From assembly GCA_049999725.1 (NCBI GenBank), contig JBNGIS010018546.1:1-64000 (forward strand): a DNA stretch of 64,000 nucleotides, written 5' to 3'. Source of the stretch: Haplomitrium mnioides (lineage: Eukaryota; Marchantiophyta; Haplomitriopsida; Calobryales). Every line of letters begins with the position of its first letter. Within the stretch, counting starts at the first letter, position 1. Under the pieces are notes generated by a model. It saw only the letters and a list, made by a program, of their open reading frames with translations, did not search any database and was not told where the DNA came from. Positions 1 through 8,876 of this stretch are shown here, one piece after another. The translations under genes were made by a program, and so were the position numbers.

Positions 1-512
1 GTATTGGAAATAGCTATGTTCACACCTGCTATTGTAGTGTCCAATCTTTCCTGGTCAAGATATATCCAGTTAGGATATAACTGAAGTGCAACTGGATATT
101 ATGAGCATTCCAAGAGTTGCATTAGTTCCCAAAGGTTGCAGCCCTTGCATGGGAAAGGACATTACCTTTCTTATTAATGCTGGCTGCATTCCTGGTGTAC
201 CTCGACCAGTTTTTCCACCTCTATTGAATATACTCAGAATTACCTCATAAAGTTGTATCAGTTGATTGCATGCATCTATGAGCTATTAGTCTTGATGTTG
301 TAAGAAGGATTGATCATAAGAATGATCCTAACATCAGTTGATTTCTAATATGCTGTAAGATGAAATTCTAACAGGCTGCAACCTTTGGGAACCAGTGCAA
401 CTCTTGAATGAACCAAATATCCAGGTGCACATAAGACATATCCTAACTGGATATATCTTAACCAGGAAACATTGGACACTACAATAGCAGGTGTGAACAT
501 GGCTATTTCCAA
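1..512. repeat. Inverted pair of LTR-head-like arms
   Basis: The first ~145 bases and the reverse complement of 372-512 are the same sequence. Both contain TGGAAATAG, then TTCACACCTGCTATTGTAG, and later CCCAAAGGTTGCAGCC. The minus-strand arm begins at 512 with a TGTTGGAAAT-type LTR head. The ~225 bases between the arms show nothing I recognise. This looks like two copia-type LTR heads in opposite orientation. The left arm is cut by the window edge, so the parent element cannot be named. Confidence 0.6.
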
Positions 513-593
513 CAGAGACACTCAGGCACATCCCCTCACGCATCTCCCCTGCCCAGCGAACCATGCTACGCTGGAAGACCCTACCAGTGAACA

Positions 594-1450
594 AGAGTTC
601 ATGAAGGCCTTGGCTAGCATGGGAGGGCTTTAGCCCCCAGGATCAGATGGTCTCCCTAGCAAATTCTACAAATGTTGGAAGTGGATTGCAAAAGACTACA
701 CAGCCATGATTTTGAAAGCTGTTAAACGACCATGGTTCAGTGTTGAGCTCAACAAAGGCACAATCTCCTTGATTGACAAGGGTGGCGATAAGACTCTAGT
801 CTCCAACTGGAGACCCATCTCCCTTCTGAACATCTCTTACAAGATCTTCCCCAAAGTAATTTCCTTTATTTATTTATTTTGACGGGAGTAAAAACTTTAT
901 TTCCACACATCAAATACAACCGCTGAGGCGGCAAAACTTCAAAGTCTGGACAAAAGTAAACCACTCCCTCAAAAGTAGCCAAGTCGGGACACAAAGGTGT
1001 CCAGCGACAGCTACAAGCCAATAAAATCTATCACAGGTCCTCCTAAGGTAGATCACTAGCCCTAGGCCGTCAATCCAAAATATTATCAACATCTATAACC
1101 CAAAGTGGTTTCCTTTAGGTTGCAAAACGTTCTGACAGGGATAATTAATACAGAGCAATCAACCTTTCTGCCGAAGAGATACATCCTTGACAATGTGATT
1201 TCTGCAATCGAGACCAAGGATTGGGCTCTCTCATCAGGACAAGAATTTGTTTTCCTGAAATTCGATTTCGAGAAAGCTTATGACCCAGTGGGACTGAGAG
1301 TTATTGTTCAAAGTATTAGAGGCCATGGGGTTCGGCCAAAAATTCATTCGCTATGTGAAGGTGACAACAACATATGCCACTTCTGCAATCAACCTTAATG
1401 GCATCCCCTCCTGCTCCATCCCTATCCAGCCATCGGTTTGTCAAGGCTGC
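594..1450 (+). pseudogene. LINE (L1-type) ORF2 reverse transcriptase fragment
   Basis: The translation in pieces reads as the N-terminal RT region of a plant L1-type LINE. PGSDGLPSKFYK and NWRPISLLNISYK lie before 868. FLKFDFEKAYD (motif A) and the SVCQGCP segment (motif B side) lie after 1117. It has stop codons and a frameshift. It is interrupted at 869-1100 by a minus-strand LINE 3' end. The same ORF2 family occurs on the minus strand at 8877-9203, where the wording is nearly the same. The endonuclease and C-terminal parts are absent here. Confidence 0.75.
869..1100 (-). mobile_element. 5'-truncated LINE 3' end ('H-type' 3' UTR), inserted
   Basis: On the minus strand this is the 3' UTR ending in TGTGTGGAAATAAAG and a short A-rich tail, seen here as the T-rich start at 869. 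The same 3' UTR follows the ORF1-only LINEs at 8.7 and 12.7 kb. Imperfect 17-bp duplications flank it: CAAAGTAATTTCCTTTA at 852-868 and CAAAGTGGTTTCCTTTA at 1101-1117. It splits the LINE RT described at 594-1450. Confidence 0.8.
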
Positions 1451-1689
1451 CCTCGGGATTCTTTACACCAGGATGGTGTGGCCTTGTGGCTGAACAGAAC
1501 AATTGTCAAGAAGGCTGGAAGCATGTTCCATATGCTGGCCTGGAGCTCAAGCATGGAGCTGCAGTCACAAGTACGAAGCACACCTGGCAGCCTCGGGACA
1601 TCTGCAGAACGATAGTATCGAATTTTCAGGAACATTCGCCCCAGCAGTAGTGACAATGACATCAATCTGCTGCTAGCTGGTCATTGCAG
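1451..1689. other. Unassigned stretch between LINE and copia remnants
   Basis: Short open frames exist here, but none reads as a known domain. It follows the LINE RT fragment and precedes the copia RT fragment. It could be decayed copia sequence. Confidence 0.3.
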
Positions 1690-1895
1690 TAGCTGATGGA
1701 CAGGGAAGCTCATCAGATGGATGTGAAGTCAAGTTTTCTGAAGGGAGAAATCAAGGAAGAGATCTGTATGGTGCAACCTGCAGGGTTTTGAGGCACCTGA
1801 TAAGGAACACAAGGTGTGTGTTTCCTTAGGAAGTCTCTGTAGGGACTAGAGCAGTCCTCAAGAGCATGGGTATGAGAAGATAGACCAGTACTTGC
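1690..1895 (+). pseudogene. Ty1/copia reverse transcriptase, left half
   Basis: Read across frames, this shows MDVKSSFLKGEIKEEI, then MVQPAGF, then the LEQSSRAW segment. These are the usual copia RT wording around the first catalytic Asp and the YGLKQA/SRAW motif. Stops and frameshifts make it non-functional. The sequence breaks off at the duplication 1896-1913 and resumes at 9222, so the two parts were one gene before the 7.3-kb nest arrived. Confidence 0.8.
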
Positions 1896-1913
1896 AAGGT
1901 GATGGATATTCTA

Positions 1914-2240
1914 TGTATTTATTTATTTTTTGACCGAAAGCAAAGCAAGCATCAAAGGTTCAACCGCGGCCAGCAATCAGGCCGAGCGGCAAAACCATCA
2001 ACCATTCAATCCCTTTCAGGATTTAGCCTGGTAAACCAAAGCAACCCTATACCCTCGATCCAGATTACTACTAACATTCAGATTCCAGTAAGCACTGTCT
2101 TCATCACGTATACAGAGAAAATGCCTGGCGCCCCAGGTTCTGTCAAAGGTTTCAAGAATGTTTTCTCTTCATTATGAGCCTTCATCCAGTCTCTACAAGC
2201 ATCACGCCAAGCTTTCTTTCTGCACTCAACCAGAAGAAAA
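1914..2240 (-). mobile_element. LINE 3' end ('G-type'), minus strand
   Basis: Minus-strand copy of a LINE 3' end. It has the ORF2 C-terminus (KKAWRDACRDWMKAHNEEK) and then the 3' UTR with the hairpin CGGCC/GGCCG around TGATTGCT, an AATAAAG-like end and an A tail (T-rich at 1914-1935). Other copies: 5720-6015, 7342-7454, 23677-24159 and 28631-29161. At its right side it meets a head-to-head copy of itself. Confidence 0.8.
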
Positions 2241-2314
2241 AGAAAATCTGGATGAGACTGGTTTAGTACTGGAAGAAAGCTTGGCGTGATGCTTGTAGAG
2301 ACTGGATGACGGCT
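2177..2314. repeat. Head-to-head inverted repeat of LINE ORF2 end
   Basis: Bases 2177-2219 and 2273-2314 are reverse complements with about one difference over ~43 bp. Both code for the same LINE ORF2 C-terminal segment, on opposite strands. The pair arises where the minus-strand LINE end meets the plus-strand LINE end. Confidence 0.8.
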
Positions 2315-2322
2315 CATGATGA

Positions 2323-2775
2323 TATATCTTTATAAGTATTGAGAGAACTCCATACTTACAAACTAAGGTAGCCAATCATAAAGTTAATCAAGATGATCTG
2401 TACTGAAGATTGAAAAGATTAACAACCCAACCTCCACCCCAATCAAAAACAAAAATAAAGCAGAAGAAACCCAAAAATAAAATAAAAGTTTAAAATTAAA
2501 ATAAAATTAACTAACTAGCTAGCTAACTAGAGGTGAAGTGCGGTGATGCGCATAGTGTTTGTCAAGCACTTGCCATAGACCTCTAAGCAGCATTATGAAT
2601 AGTATTGACAGATTACTACTACTTTACCACAGACTTCGTCAGTTCCCAGCTGTGGATATAAGTTATGCCAAAGGCAAAACTAAAGTCCTACGTTTCTGTC
2701 ACTATTCCGGAAGTGGTGGGAAAACGTAGGCATAATGTTGGCTAGCACTGCCCTCTGAAGCTACCATAACCTAAA
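2323..2775 (+). repeat. Two-hairpin repeat family, copy A
   Basis: It begins TATATCTTTATAAG and runs to a conserved CTAGCACT box near 2742. Hairpin 1 has stem CCACAG 2627-2632 / CTGTGG 2650-2655 and loop containing GTCAGTTCCC. Hairpin 2 has stem CCTACGTTT 2687-2695 / AAACGTAGG 2722-2730 and an inner CACT/AGTG helix. TTCCC in loop 1 (2643-2647) can pair with GGGAA in hairpin 2 (2718-2722). Related copies are at 7606, 25919, 26452 and 36640. The transcribed strand is unknown, because the stems are Watson-Crick on both strands. Confidence 0.7.
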
Positions 2776-3096
2776 AAAGAAACAAATGAATATGTATTTA
2801 TTTATTTATTATATTTTATATTCTTTAAAAACACACACACACACACACCAAACAAAACCCAGGATGAAAGAGAAAGAAGTAAAGAGAGGAGGAAAACAAA
2901 GGGAGAATAGAACAGAATAGAATAGAATAGGAGAAGGAGATGTTAATTAATTAGAAAAATTAGAATGATTCGAAGTGGGCTTATATGAAGCTCCCCACTG
3001 TAAACTAACATACCTTTTGCCGTATTGTCTTGAAAATGCCCATAGCTGATAATCCATACAAGAATTTCACTCAAGTAAGGAGACCCCTTGTTCTGT

Positions 3097-5664
3097 TCAT
3101 AAGCTTGTGAACTGGATAACCTTTATCCTTAAGAAGGAGAATGAGACCCACCATTTGAGATACAAAAACTCCTTAGAGCTACAAAGACGAATAAATCTGA
3201 AGAATTGGCTGTTGACTACTCCAAATTTAGCTGTATCTGAGATATTAGATTGAATATGAGGCATTCTAATTATCTGAATGCCTGCGTACTCTGGTAGGTT
3301 ACGCTTATCAAAAATGTTGACTTCTAAGCCTTTCTCAGATTGTGTAATATCTAGATCTAAAAAGTGGCAAGAGAAGCCATTAGAGGTAGAGTTTAGCTCA
3401 CATGACTTGCTAGGATAGATGCCTCCTCTAGCATGAACATCCAAGTACATGAAATCCGAAAAGTTTTCCAAATCGGGGACAAACAGATCATCAACAAACC
3501 TTCTAACAAGCGACAGCTTATGAAGGAAGACAGGACAAGCCTGAGATCTGACAAGTCTCTTGAGGAAATCCCACTCGTACGTGAACAAAAAGAAATTAGC
3601 CAAGTACACTGCACAATTAGTGCCCATAGGTAACCCGATGGATTGTCTAAAGACAGAGTGCCCAAAAGAGAGATGAAGATTATCCACCAGAAAGTCCAGC
3701 CAGCAAATGAGGTCTGTGGCTTCTACTAACTTAAAAGACTTCAGGTTTACACAAGAATGTAATTCTTCTTTACTTTTAAGCCACATGTACTTAAAATCAA
3801 GCACTGTTTTATGAACAACCAGCAATCTGAACCGATGGAGTTTAAACTGTTTACTAAAAACTTTTAGAATAAGAGAACTCATTCTGTTTTTAAGATCTGC
3901 TAAGTCTATATTAGTATAAAGAGTCGAAAAGTCAAAAGACTGCAGCACTAAAGGAGAGGATTTCTCTGAGAGAGTTCTAGAGGAATTAATAAAGCTTGTC
4001 ACTTTAATAACATCTGTAGAATCTTTCAGGATCCAACTACCTTCACAAGGAACATTAGCTTTATAAAGTGTGTCGACCCAAAGTTTATGCACAGTAGGTA
4101 ATATAGCTTTGTAACAATAACTAAGCCATTTAGAAACATCAGTAAGAGTGGTACCACAGGCAGCATTAATGAACCTGGGTTTCTTAGGAGTCTTGTGAAA
4201 CTTCCAAGCAGCACAAATGAAGGGGAGTCGAGGACCTAACTTGTTGAGTTTAAACAAGTGATGATTAACGAATTTTTTGTGAGCCTCCAAAACATCAGCT
4301 TCACTAACAACCAACCTTTGATAAGTGCCTACTGAAGAGCACAGCTCCTGAGAAATGGTAGACACATAATGCTTCTTACAAACAAACACAAAATTATTAC
4401 TACATTTGTCCATGTATGTAATAACAAATTGTTTCTGGAAGTTCTTTAAGGCTTTCAGGTCTAAACAAGTTAAGGTATGTGAAGAAGTAGCAGACCGCTG
4501 AAGAGGCAAATACTCCAGCTTAGATTTCACAATCTCCACCACTTTAGACAGCCAGCGTTGCATAATGCCTTGCACTGCAAAAAACTCTTCTAAGCGGTTC
4601 GCATACTTCTGTAGGCCTTGTTCTATAGCTCTAAGCAATGAAAGTTTAGAGAGACAAGCCCATCTAAATCTTGTGCCACGAGAAAACAAGTCTATAAGAT
4701 TAGGTCTATTAAGAATATCAAGATTAGCTGTGACCACATGACCACAATGAGGATCTAAGAAAGGAACAAAATGAGAGCAGGCACAGTCAGCAGCTAAAAT
4801 ATGCAAAAGGATTTGCTGATCTAACTTTCTACCTATAAGGTTATAGTTACAATAAGATTGTCCTATGGTTTTGGCATACTTCCAGGCGACTAGAGGTGGA
4901 GGCCAAAACTTCTTAAAACCTGGAGGAAGACAATCTAGTGTGACAGGTAATCTAAGGATCGAGGAAAGTCGGATTCTATCCAGGTGGGAAGAAACAAAGA
5001 CAGAGATGAGAAGATCTCTATGAACTGAACTTTTAGGAGAATGAACTAAGGGGACAGACTTGGACCTAAGGAAGTTACCTAGGACCAGAGAAAGCTGCAC
5101 ACTGTGTGCCGGAGTAATACCTAAGTCCAAGGGAGAGAAACTGGACAAAAGGAACAGCATCCTCACTAAATTACGCAGTTTAAACTTGTGGAGTAAAATT
5201 ACACTAAACTTACCCTGGGACATGACCTTGTCAAGAAAAGAAATTCGCCTCTGAAAATCTCTGTAGCCAAAAACTCTAGAAGATGATAAAGGAGGGAAAC
5301 AGACAGCCTGTGCGGACAAAGGGAGAGGAGGGACAACCAGACCATCGACCCTACTGCTACCACTAGGAGAAAGACTGAAACCCGGCAATGAAGAGGAAAA
5401 GCAGGGAGAAACCACTGGTTTCCAAACTTTACCACTACTGTTGTGGAGAGAAAGTTTAGGGCCTTTCCTCCAAAGCATGGGAATTGGTTTATGAAATCTA
5501 GGGGATAAACGGCTCCTGGATTTACCTTCAATATTATAGCCCCTAGGAAAAAAAGAATGCAACCTTTGCATCCAGCGAATTTCAACTGCAGTAGCGACTT
5601 CTTTGAGCTTCCTAGAATCTATCTGATTATTAGCATCTCTGAAGTTCCCAATGACTTTTTCCAT
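3097..5664 (-). CDS. Reverse transcriptase, Penelope-like family
   Basis: An uninterrupted 855-residue protein in a region of wrecked genes. RT landmarks in order: a WKFHKTPKKPRFI segment (~487-499), motif A FDFSTLYTNI (~577-586), motif B IGLPMGTNCAVYLANF (~676-691), motif C RFVDDLF (~722-728), and a downstream IRMPHIQSNISDTAKFG segment (~799-815). The LYTN, PMGTN and FVDD wording is that of Penelope-like elements and related RTs common in animal genomes, not of L1, copia or gypsy. I see no GIY-YIG endonuclease and no apurinic endonuclease. The protein ends ~40 residues after the last conserved block, so the C-terminus may be short. The first ~150 residues are Ser/Pro-rich and unassigned. The start is the first Met; an upstream start is not excluded. 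It would copy element RNA into DNA. Confidence 0.8.
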   Translation of the reverse strand: MEKVIGNFRDANNQIDSRKLKEVATAVEIRWMQRLHSFFPRGYNIEGKSRSRLSPRFHKPIPMLWRKGPKLSLHNSSGKVWKPVVSPCFSSSLPGFSLSPSGSSRVDGLVVPPLPLSAQAVCFPPLSSSRVFGYRDFQRRISFLDKVMSQGKFSVILLHKFKLRNLVRMLFLLSSFSPLDLGITPAHSVQLSLVLGNFLRSKSVPLVHSPKSSVHRDLLISVFVSSHLDRIRLSSILRLPVTLDCLPPGFKKFWPPPLVAWKYAKTIGQSYCNYNLIGRKLDQQILLHILAADCACSHFVPFLDPHCGHVVTANLDILNRPNLIDLFSRGTRFRWACLSKLSLLRAIEQGLQKYANRLEEFFAVQGIMQRWLSKVVEIVKSKLEYLPLQRSATSSHTLTCLDLKALKNFQKQFVITYMDKCSNNFVFVCKKHYVSTISQELCSSVGTYQRLVVSEADVLEAHKKFVNHHLFKLNKLGPRLPFICAAWKFHKTPKKPRFINAACGTTLTDVSKWLSYCYKAILPTVHKLWVDTLYKANVPCEGSWILKDSTDVIKVTSFINSSRTLSEKSSPLVLQSFDFSTLYTNIDLADLKNRMSSLILKVFSKQFKLHRFRLLVVHKTVLDFKYMWLKSKEELHSCVNLKSFKLVEATDLICWLDFLVDNLHLSFGHSVFRQSIGLPMGTNCAVYLANFFLFTYEWDFLKRLVRSQACPVFLHKLSLVRRFVDDLFVPDLENFSDFMYLDVHARGGIYPSKSCELNSTSNGFSCHFLDLDITQSEKGLEVNIFDKRNLPEYAGIQIIRMPHIQSNISDTAKFGVVNSQFFRFIRLCSSKEFLYLKWWVSFSFLRIKVIQFTSL

Positions 5665-7341
5665 AGGGAAAACTCTAAAAGATTCAAACCCCTCTTTTGC
5701 TATGGCAGCATAAAGAGTTGGCTCATAATGAATAGAAAAGAGAAAACATTCTTGAAACCTTTGACAGAACTTGGGGCACCAGGCACTTTCTCTGTATACG
5801 TGATGAAGACAGTGTTTACTGGAAACTGAATGTTAGTAGTAATCTGGATTGAGGGTATAGGGTTACTTTGGTTTACCAGGCTAGATCCTGAAAGGGATTC
5901 AATGGTTGATGGTTTTTCCGCTCGGCCTGATTGCTGGCCGTGGTTGTACCTTTGATGCTTGAAAGTAAATAAAGTTGTGTGCTTTTGGTCCCCCCCCCCA
6001 AAAAAAAAAAAAAGAGAAGGTGGCTCTTAGAGCTGGTGAGCTTTGCGCTGGTCACGAGTTTGTGAAGGCTGGCGTTGCGGGCTGCAGAAAAACGGCAGCA
6101 TGGGTTGGTGTGCCTCACGAGCATGGTTGGTGAGCTTCGTGAGGTAGTTTTTTTATGGGGCTTTGATCATGTGGTGAGAAGCAAAGGTTCGACGGCATGG
6201 CAGCAGGTGCTAGGAGCTTCGCGAGCAAGTTTTTAGGGGATTTTGTCTGAAGAAAGTTGGTGTTGCTCGAGCTGGTTTATGCTGGCAAAAACTTGAAAAC
6301 ATCACGACTGGGAAGGCATAGCTAAACACTTTGCCCGACAGTTGGTTCTGCGGGAAGCCCATCTTGACGCCACTCCAATTCTCTAATTATGTCTAAGGCA
6401 GCTCCATGGAGCCCTGGATCACGCGCAGGAAAAGAAGTGCTCTCAGAACCTGGCACATCCTATGGACCCTCAGTACCTGGTAAACGCATGCAGCAGGGGG
6501 CAGAGGCAAGGAGGAAGAATACAATATCCTCACCTCATAAAGTGCTCAGTGTGGACCAGGATCTATGCATCCTCACCACGGCACAGCTTAAGAAGAGGCT
6601 GCTCAATGGTTGTTTCAGGAGCTTCTTCCTGGGCCTCAAGGAGATTTCGGCATGGTTCGGAGAAGATGGAGTTAGATCCATGCTTCTTACAGGGGAACCT
6701 TTACGCATGAAGAACATGAGATGCATCTCCCAACCTTGGAGACCTAGGTTTGACCCCTTGACAAAACAAGCCTTGGTTCCTACTTGGATCACCTTGCCGT
6801 TTTTTTCCTGAAGAGCTACGCAATCAGCTGCCAATGATTGCCAGTGCCTTTGGAAACTGCATTCATGTCCCTCCAGCTCTGGATGGGATGCATGTTAGAT
6901 TCTGTGTTCAGCTGGACACATCCAAAGGAGTGAGTCCAGTCTTGGAGCTATTGTGTCCCGAGGGCTCCTACTCCCAGGAGGTGGAATATGATGGAATACC
7001 TCTAAGGTGCTTCCTCTGCAGAAGCACTGATCACTTGGTTGGGGAATGTCCTAAAGGGAACGCCTGTGGTTTTGCCCTGAAAAAGAAGGGGGAGGCCCTC
7101 AGGCAGGCCAATAAGGGACCTTTAGGAAACCTGGGCGCTTCTCCATCTGTGACACAAAAGTTGGAGAATCAAGGAAGGTAGTCGCCAAAACTTGAGGTGG
7201 ATAACAGAGATCAGGCTGAAGCAAGTACACCTTCAAAGATTGTTGGCAACAATTTAGTACAAGAAGAATCTGAAGGCAGTACCTGCCATGGGAGAAAGGA
7301 CTCGGTCAGCCTTAAGTCAGCACAAGGAGAGAGGAGAGCTG

Positions 7342-7454
7342 AAAGGGATTGAATGGTTGTTGGTTTTGCCGCTCGGCCTGATTGCTGGCCGCGGTTGTAC
7401 CTTTGATGCTTGAAAGTAAATAAAGTTGTTTGCTTTCGGTCAAAAAAAAAAAAA
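7342..7454 (+). mobile_element. 113-bp G-type LINE 3' end inserted in ORF1
   Basis: Only the last part of the G-type 3' UTR is present, with hairpin CGGCC/GGCCG, GTAAATAAAG and an A14 tail. It is flanked by identical 12-bp copies of AGAGGAGAGCTG at 7330-7341 and 7455-7466. This is a very short 5'-truncated LINE insertion. Confidence 0.9.
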
Positions 7455-7605
7455 AAGAGGAGAGCTGTAACCTCTGTCCTAGGTAAAACCCTGGCTGCAT
7501 CAAGTAGTGACACAAGTGCACCTCCAGCTACAATTGAGTTGGCTTATTGTACTGGCAAAAAGATAGGACAAGAAGGGGCAGCTGAGGTCCTCGATAATGT
7601 GGTTA

Positions 7606-8264
7606 TATCTTTATAAGTATTGAGAGAACTCCATACTTACAAACTAAGGTAGCCAATCATAAAGTTAATCAAGATGATCTGTACTGAAGATTGAAAAGAT
7701 TAACAACCCAACCTCCACCCCAATCAAAAACAAAAATAAAGCAGAAGAAACCCAAAAATAAAATAAAAGTTAAAAAATAAAATAAAATAAAAGTTTAAAA
7801 AATTAAATTAAATTAAATTAAATTAAAAAATAAAAATTTAACTAACTAGCTAGCTAACTAGAGGAGAAGTGCGGTGATGCACATAGTGTTTGTCAAGCAC
7901 TTGCCATAGACCTCTAAGCAGCATTATGAGTAGTATTGACAGATTACTACTACTTTACCACAGACTTCGTCAGTTCCCAGCCGTGGATTAAGTTATGCCA
8001 AAGGAAAAACTAAAGTCCTACGTTTCTGTCACTATTCTCAGAAACAGGCAGATTAGACATAGAGATTAGTGACGAGAGAGTGAGCATATGACTCACAAGC
8101 GGGTTTGTCCCCGCTCAACTGTTTTCAGTTAAACAATTCTTAGCTTACTACTTTAGTTTTTGTACCCCTCCGCACTCTTGTGCGCATTGTACTCTCAGTC
8201 CTTATGGCCCTAGGGCTGGCTCTGGACTTTAATTGAATTCTATTCTATTCTATTCTATTCTATT
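7606..8264 (+). mobile_element. Chimeric insertion: two-hairpin repeat (copy B) joined to a LINE 3' end
   Basis: Identical 17-bp duplications CCTCGATAATGTGGTTA flank it (7589-7605 and 8265-8281), so the whole 659 bp went in as one unit. Bases 7606-8037 match copy A (2325-2706) and stop inside hairpin 2. Bases from ~8038 are a different LINE 3' end (see 22600-22815 and 32618-32814) that finishes in (ATTCT)n. Hairpin 1 is present with one stem mismatch. The join is what template switching during target-primed reverse transcription would give. Confidence 0.85.
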
Positions 8265-8876
8265 CCTCGATAATGTGGTTACTGCAAAGGAAATGCAGGT
8301 TGAGACCCAAGTGGTAGCCAAGGAGGAGCTTGCCTCTGACATGGGAGAGAACAAGTGGGAGAAGGTCATCAAGCGCTACAATCAGCATAACAAGCCAAAG
8401 AAAGAATCAATGCCTGCAGAACTTCGGATCACCAGGAGCAGATCTCAGGGAATGGCCAGGACTTTGGGATCAGAGAAATTGGCAGGGCAGATTTAGGCCA
8501 GAAAGGTGGACCGAATGTGCCATAAAGTAGACCTCCGAGGGAAGAAAATTCTGGAGGATGAAGAAGATTCCTTAGAAGTCTCATTGGAGGATGATTCACT
8601 GTTGCACAGTGTAATCCCTCTCGACTTTCTGTGGAACTAGAATGAAGATAGGGTTATCAGCTATCAGATATATCACATTGATGTTAGTGATATACCTCAG
8701 GAGAACATGTGATAGATTTTATTGTTAGGTAGCTGTCGCTGGACACCTTTGTGTCCCGACCTGGCTACCTTCAAGGAAGTGATTTGCTTTAGTCCAGACT
8801 TTGATTTTTTACCACTTCGGCGGTTGTATTTATGTGTGGAAATAAATTTTTACTTCCTGTCAAAAAATAAAAAGGA

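Larger units (their letters stand above)
2323..5719 (-). mobile_element. 3.4-kb non-LTR retroelement with Penelope-like RT
   Basis: This block lies between 12-bp duplications (one mismatch). It carries one long ORF on the minus strand. At its low-coordinate end it has the repeat family described at 2323-2775. There is no LTR pair and no A tail next to either duplication. A purine-rich stretch with (AGAAT)n lies at 2900-2935 and an (AC)9 microsatellite near 2831. The tail-less ends and the short leader (55 bp before the ORF) could mean 5' truncation or an unusual end structure. Confidence 0.7.
2241..6015 (+). mobile_element. LINE 3' end ('G-type'), plus strand, split by the 3.4-kb element
   Basis: The left part is 2241-2322 and the right part is 5720-6015. 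Joined, they give the ORF2 C-terminus, the 3' UTR with the CGGCC/GGCCG hairpin, and a tail of A residues at 6000-6013. The intervening element is flanked by GGCTCATGATGA (2311-2322) and GGCTCATAATGA (5720-5731). Confidence 0.8.
6389..8496 (+). pseudogene. LINE ORF1 (CCHC RNA-binding protein), broken copy
   Basis: The parts 6389-6811, 6834-7181 and 8280-8496 match the open ORF1 at 11053-12513 in order. The start MSKAAPWSPGSR parallels MSEATPWRPGSR there. It has lost ~33 residues after EISAWFGE, is frameshifted near 6805, and is cut by two retro-insertions. The zinc knuckle CFLCRSTDHLVGEC (C-x2-C-x4-H-x4-C) is intact. ORF1 proteins bind LINE RNA as chaperones; this copy cannot make a full protein. 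Confidence 0.8.
6016..8876 (+). mobile_element. ORF1-only LINE, copy 1 (HAL1-like), with two later insertions
   Basis: A leader (6016-6388) shares blocks such as GCAGAAAAACGGCAGCATGG with the leader of copy 2. A broken ORF1 follows, then a short spacer, then the H-type LINE 3' UTR, ending ~8863 with an A-rich tail. No ORF2 lies between ORF1 and the 3' UTR. Two insertions with their own duplications sit inside: 7342-7454 and 7606-8264. Confidence 0.7.

Noticed and set aside
2626-2660. CTGACGA on the minus strand in hairpin 1 (hammerhead-type core)
   Set aside because: No GAAA or cleavage triplet in a fitting position. The same bases are the conserved loop of hairpin 1 and vary (CTGACAA, CTGGCGA) between copies.
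2831-2848. (AC)n microsatellite
   Set aside because: Ordinary simple repeat; noted only inside the 3.4-kb element.
2900-2935. (AGAAT)n as a minus-strand LINE tail
   Set aside because: The adjoining bases do not match the (ATTCT)n LINE 3' ends, and it is not next to a target duplication.
5199-5585. 128-codon minus-strand ORF in another frame of the RT gene
   Set aside because: It overlaps the 855-codon frame and has no domain; it is a shadow.
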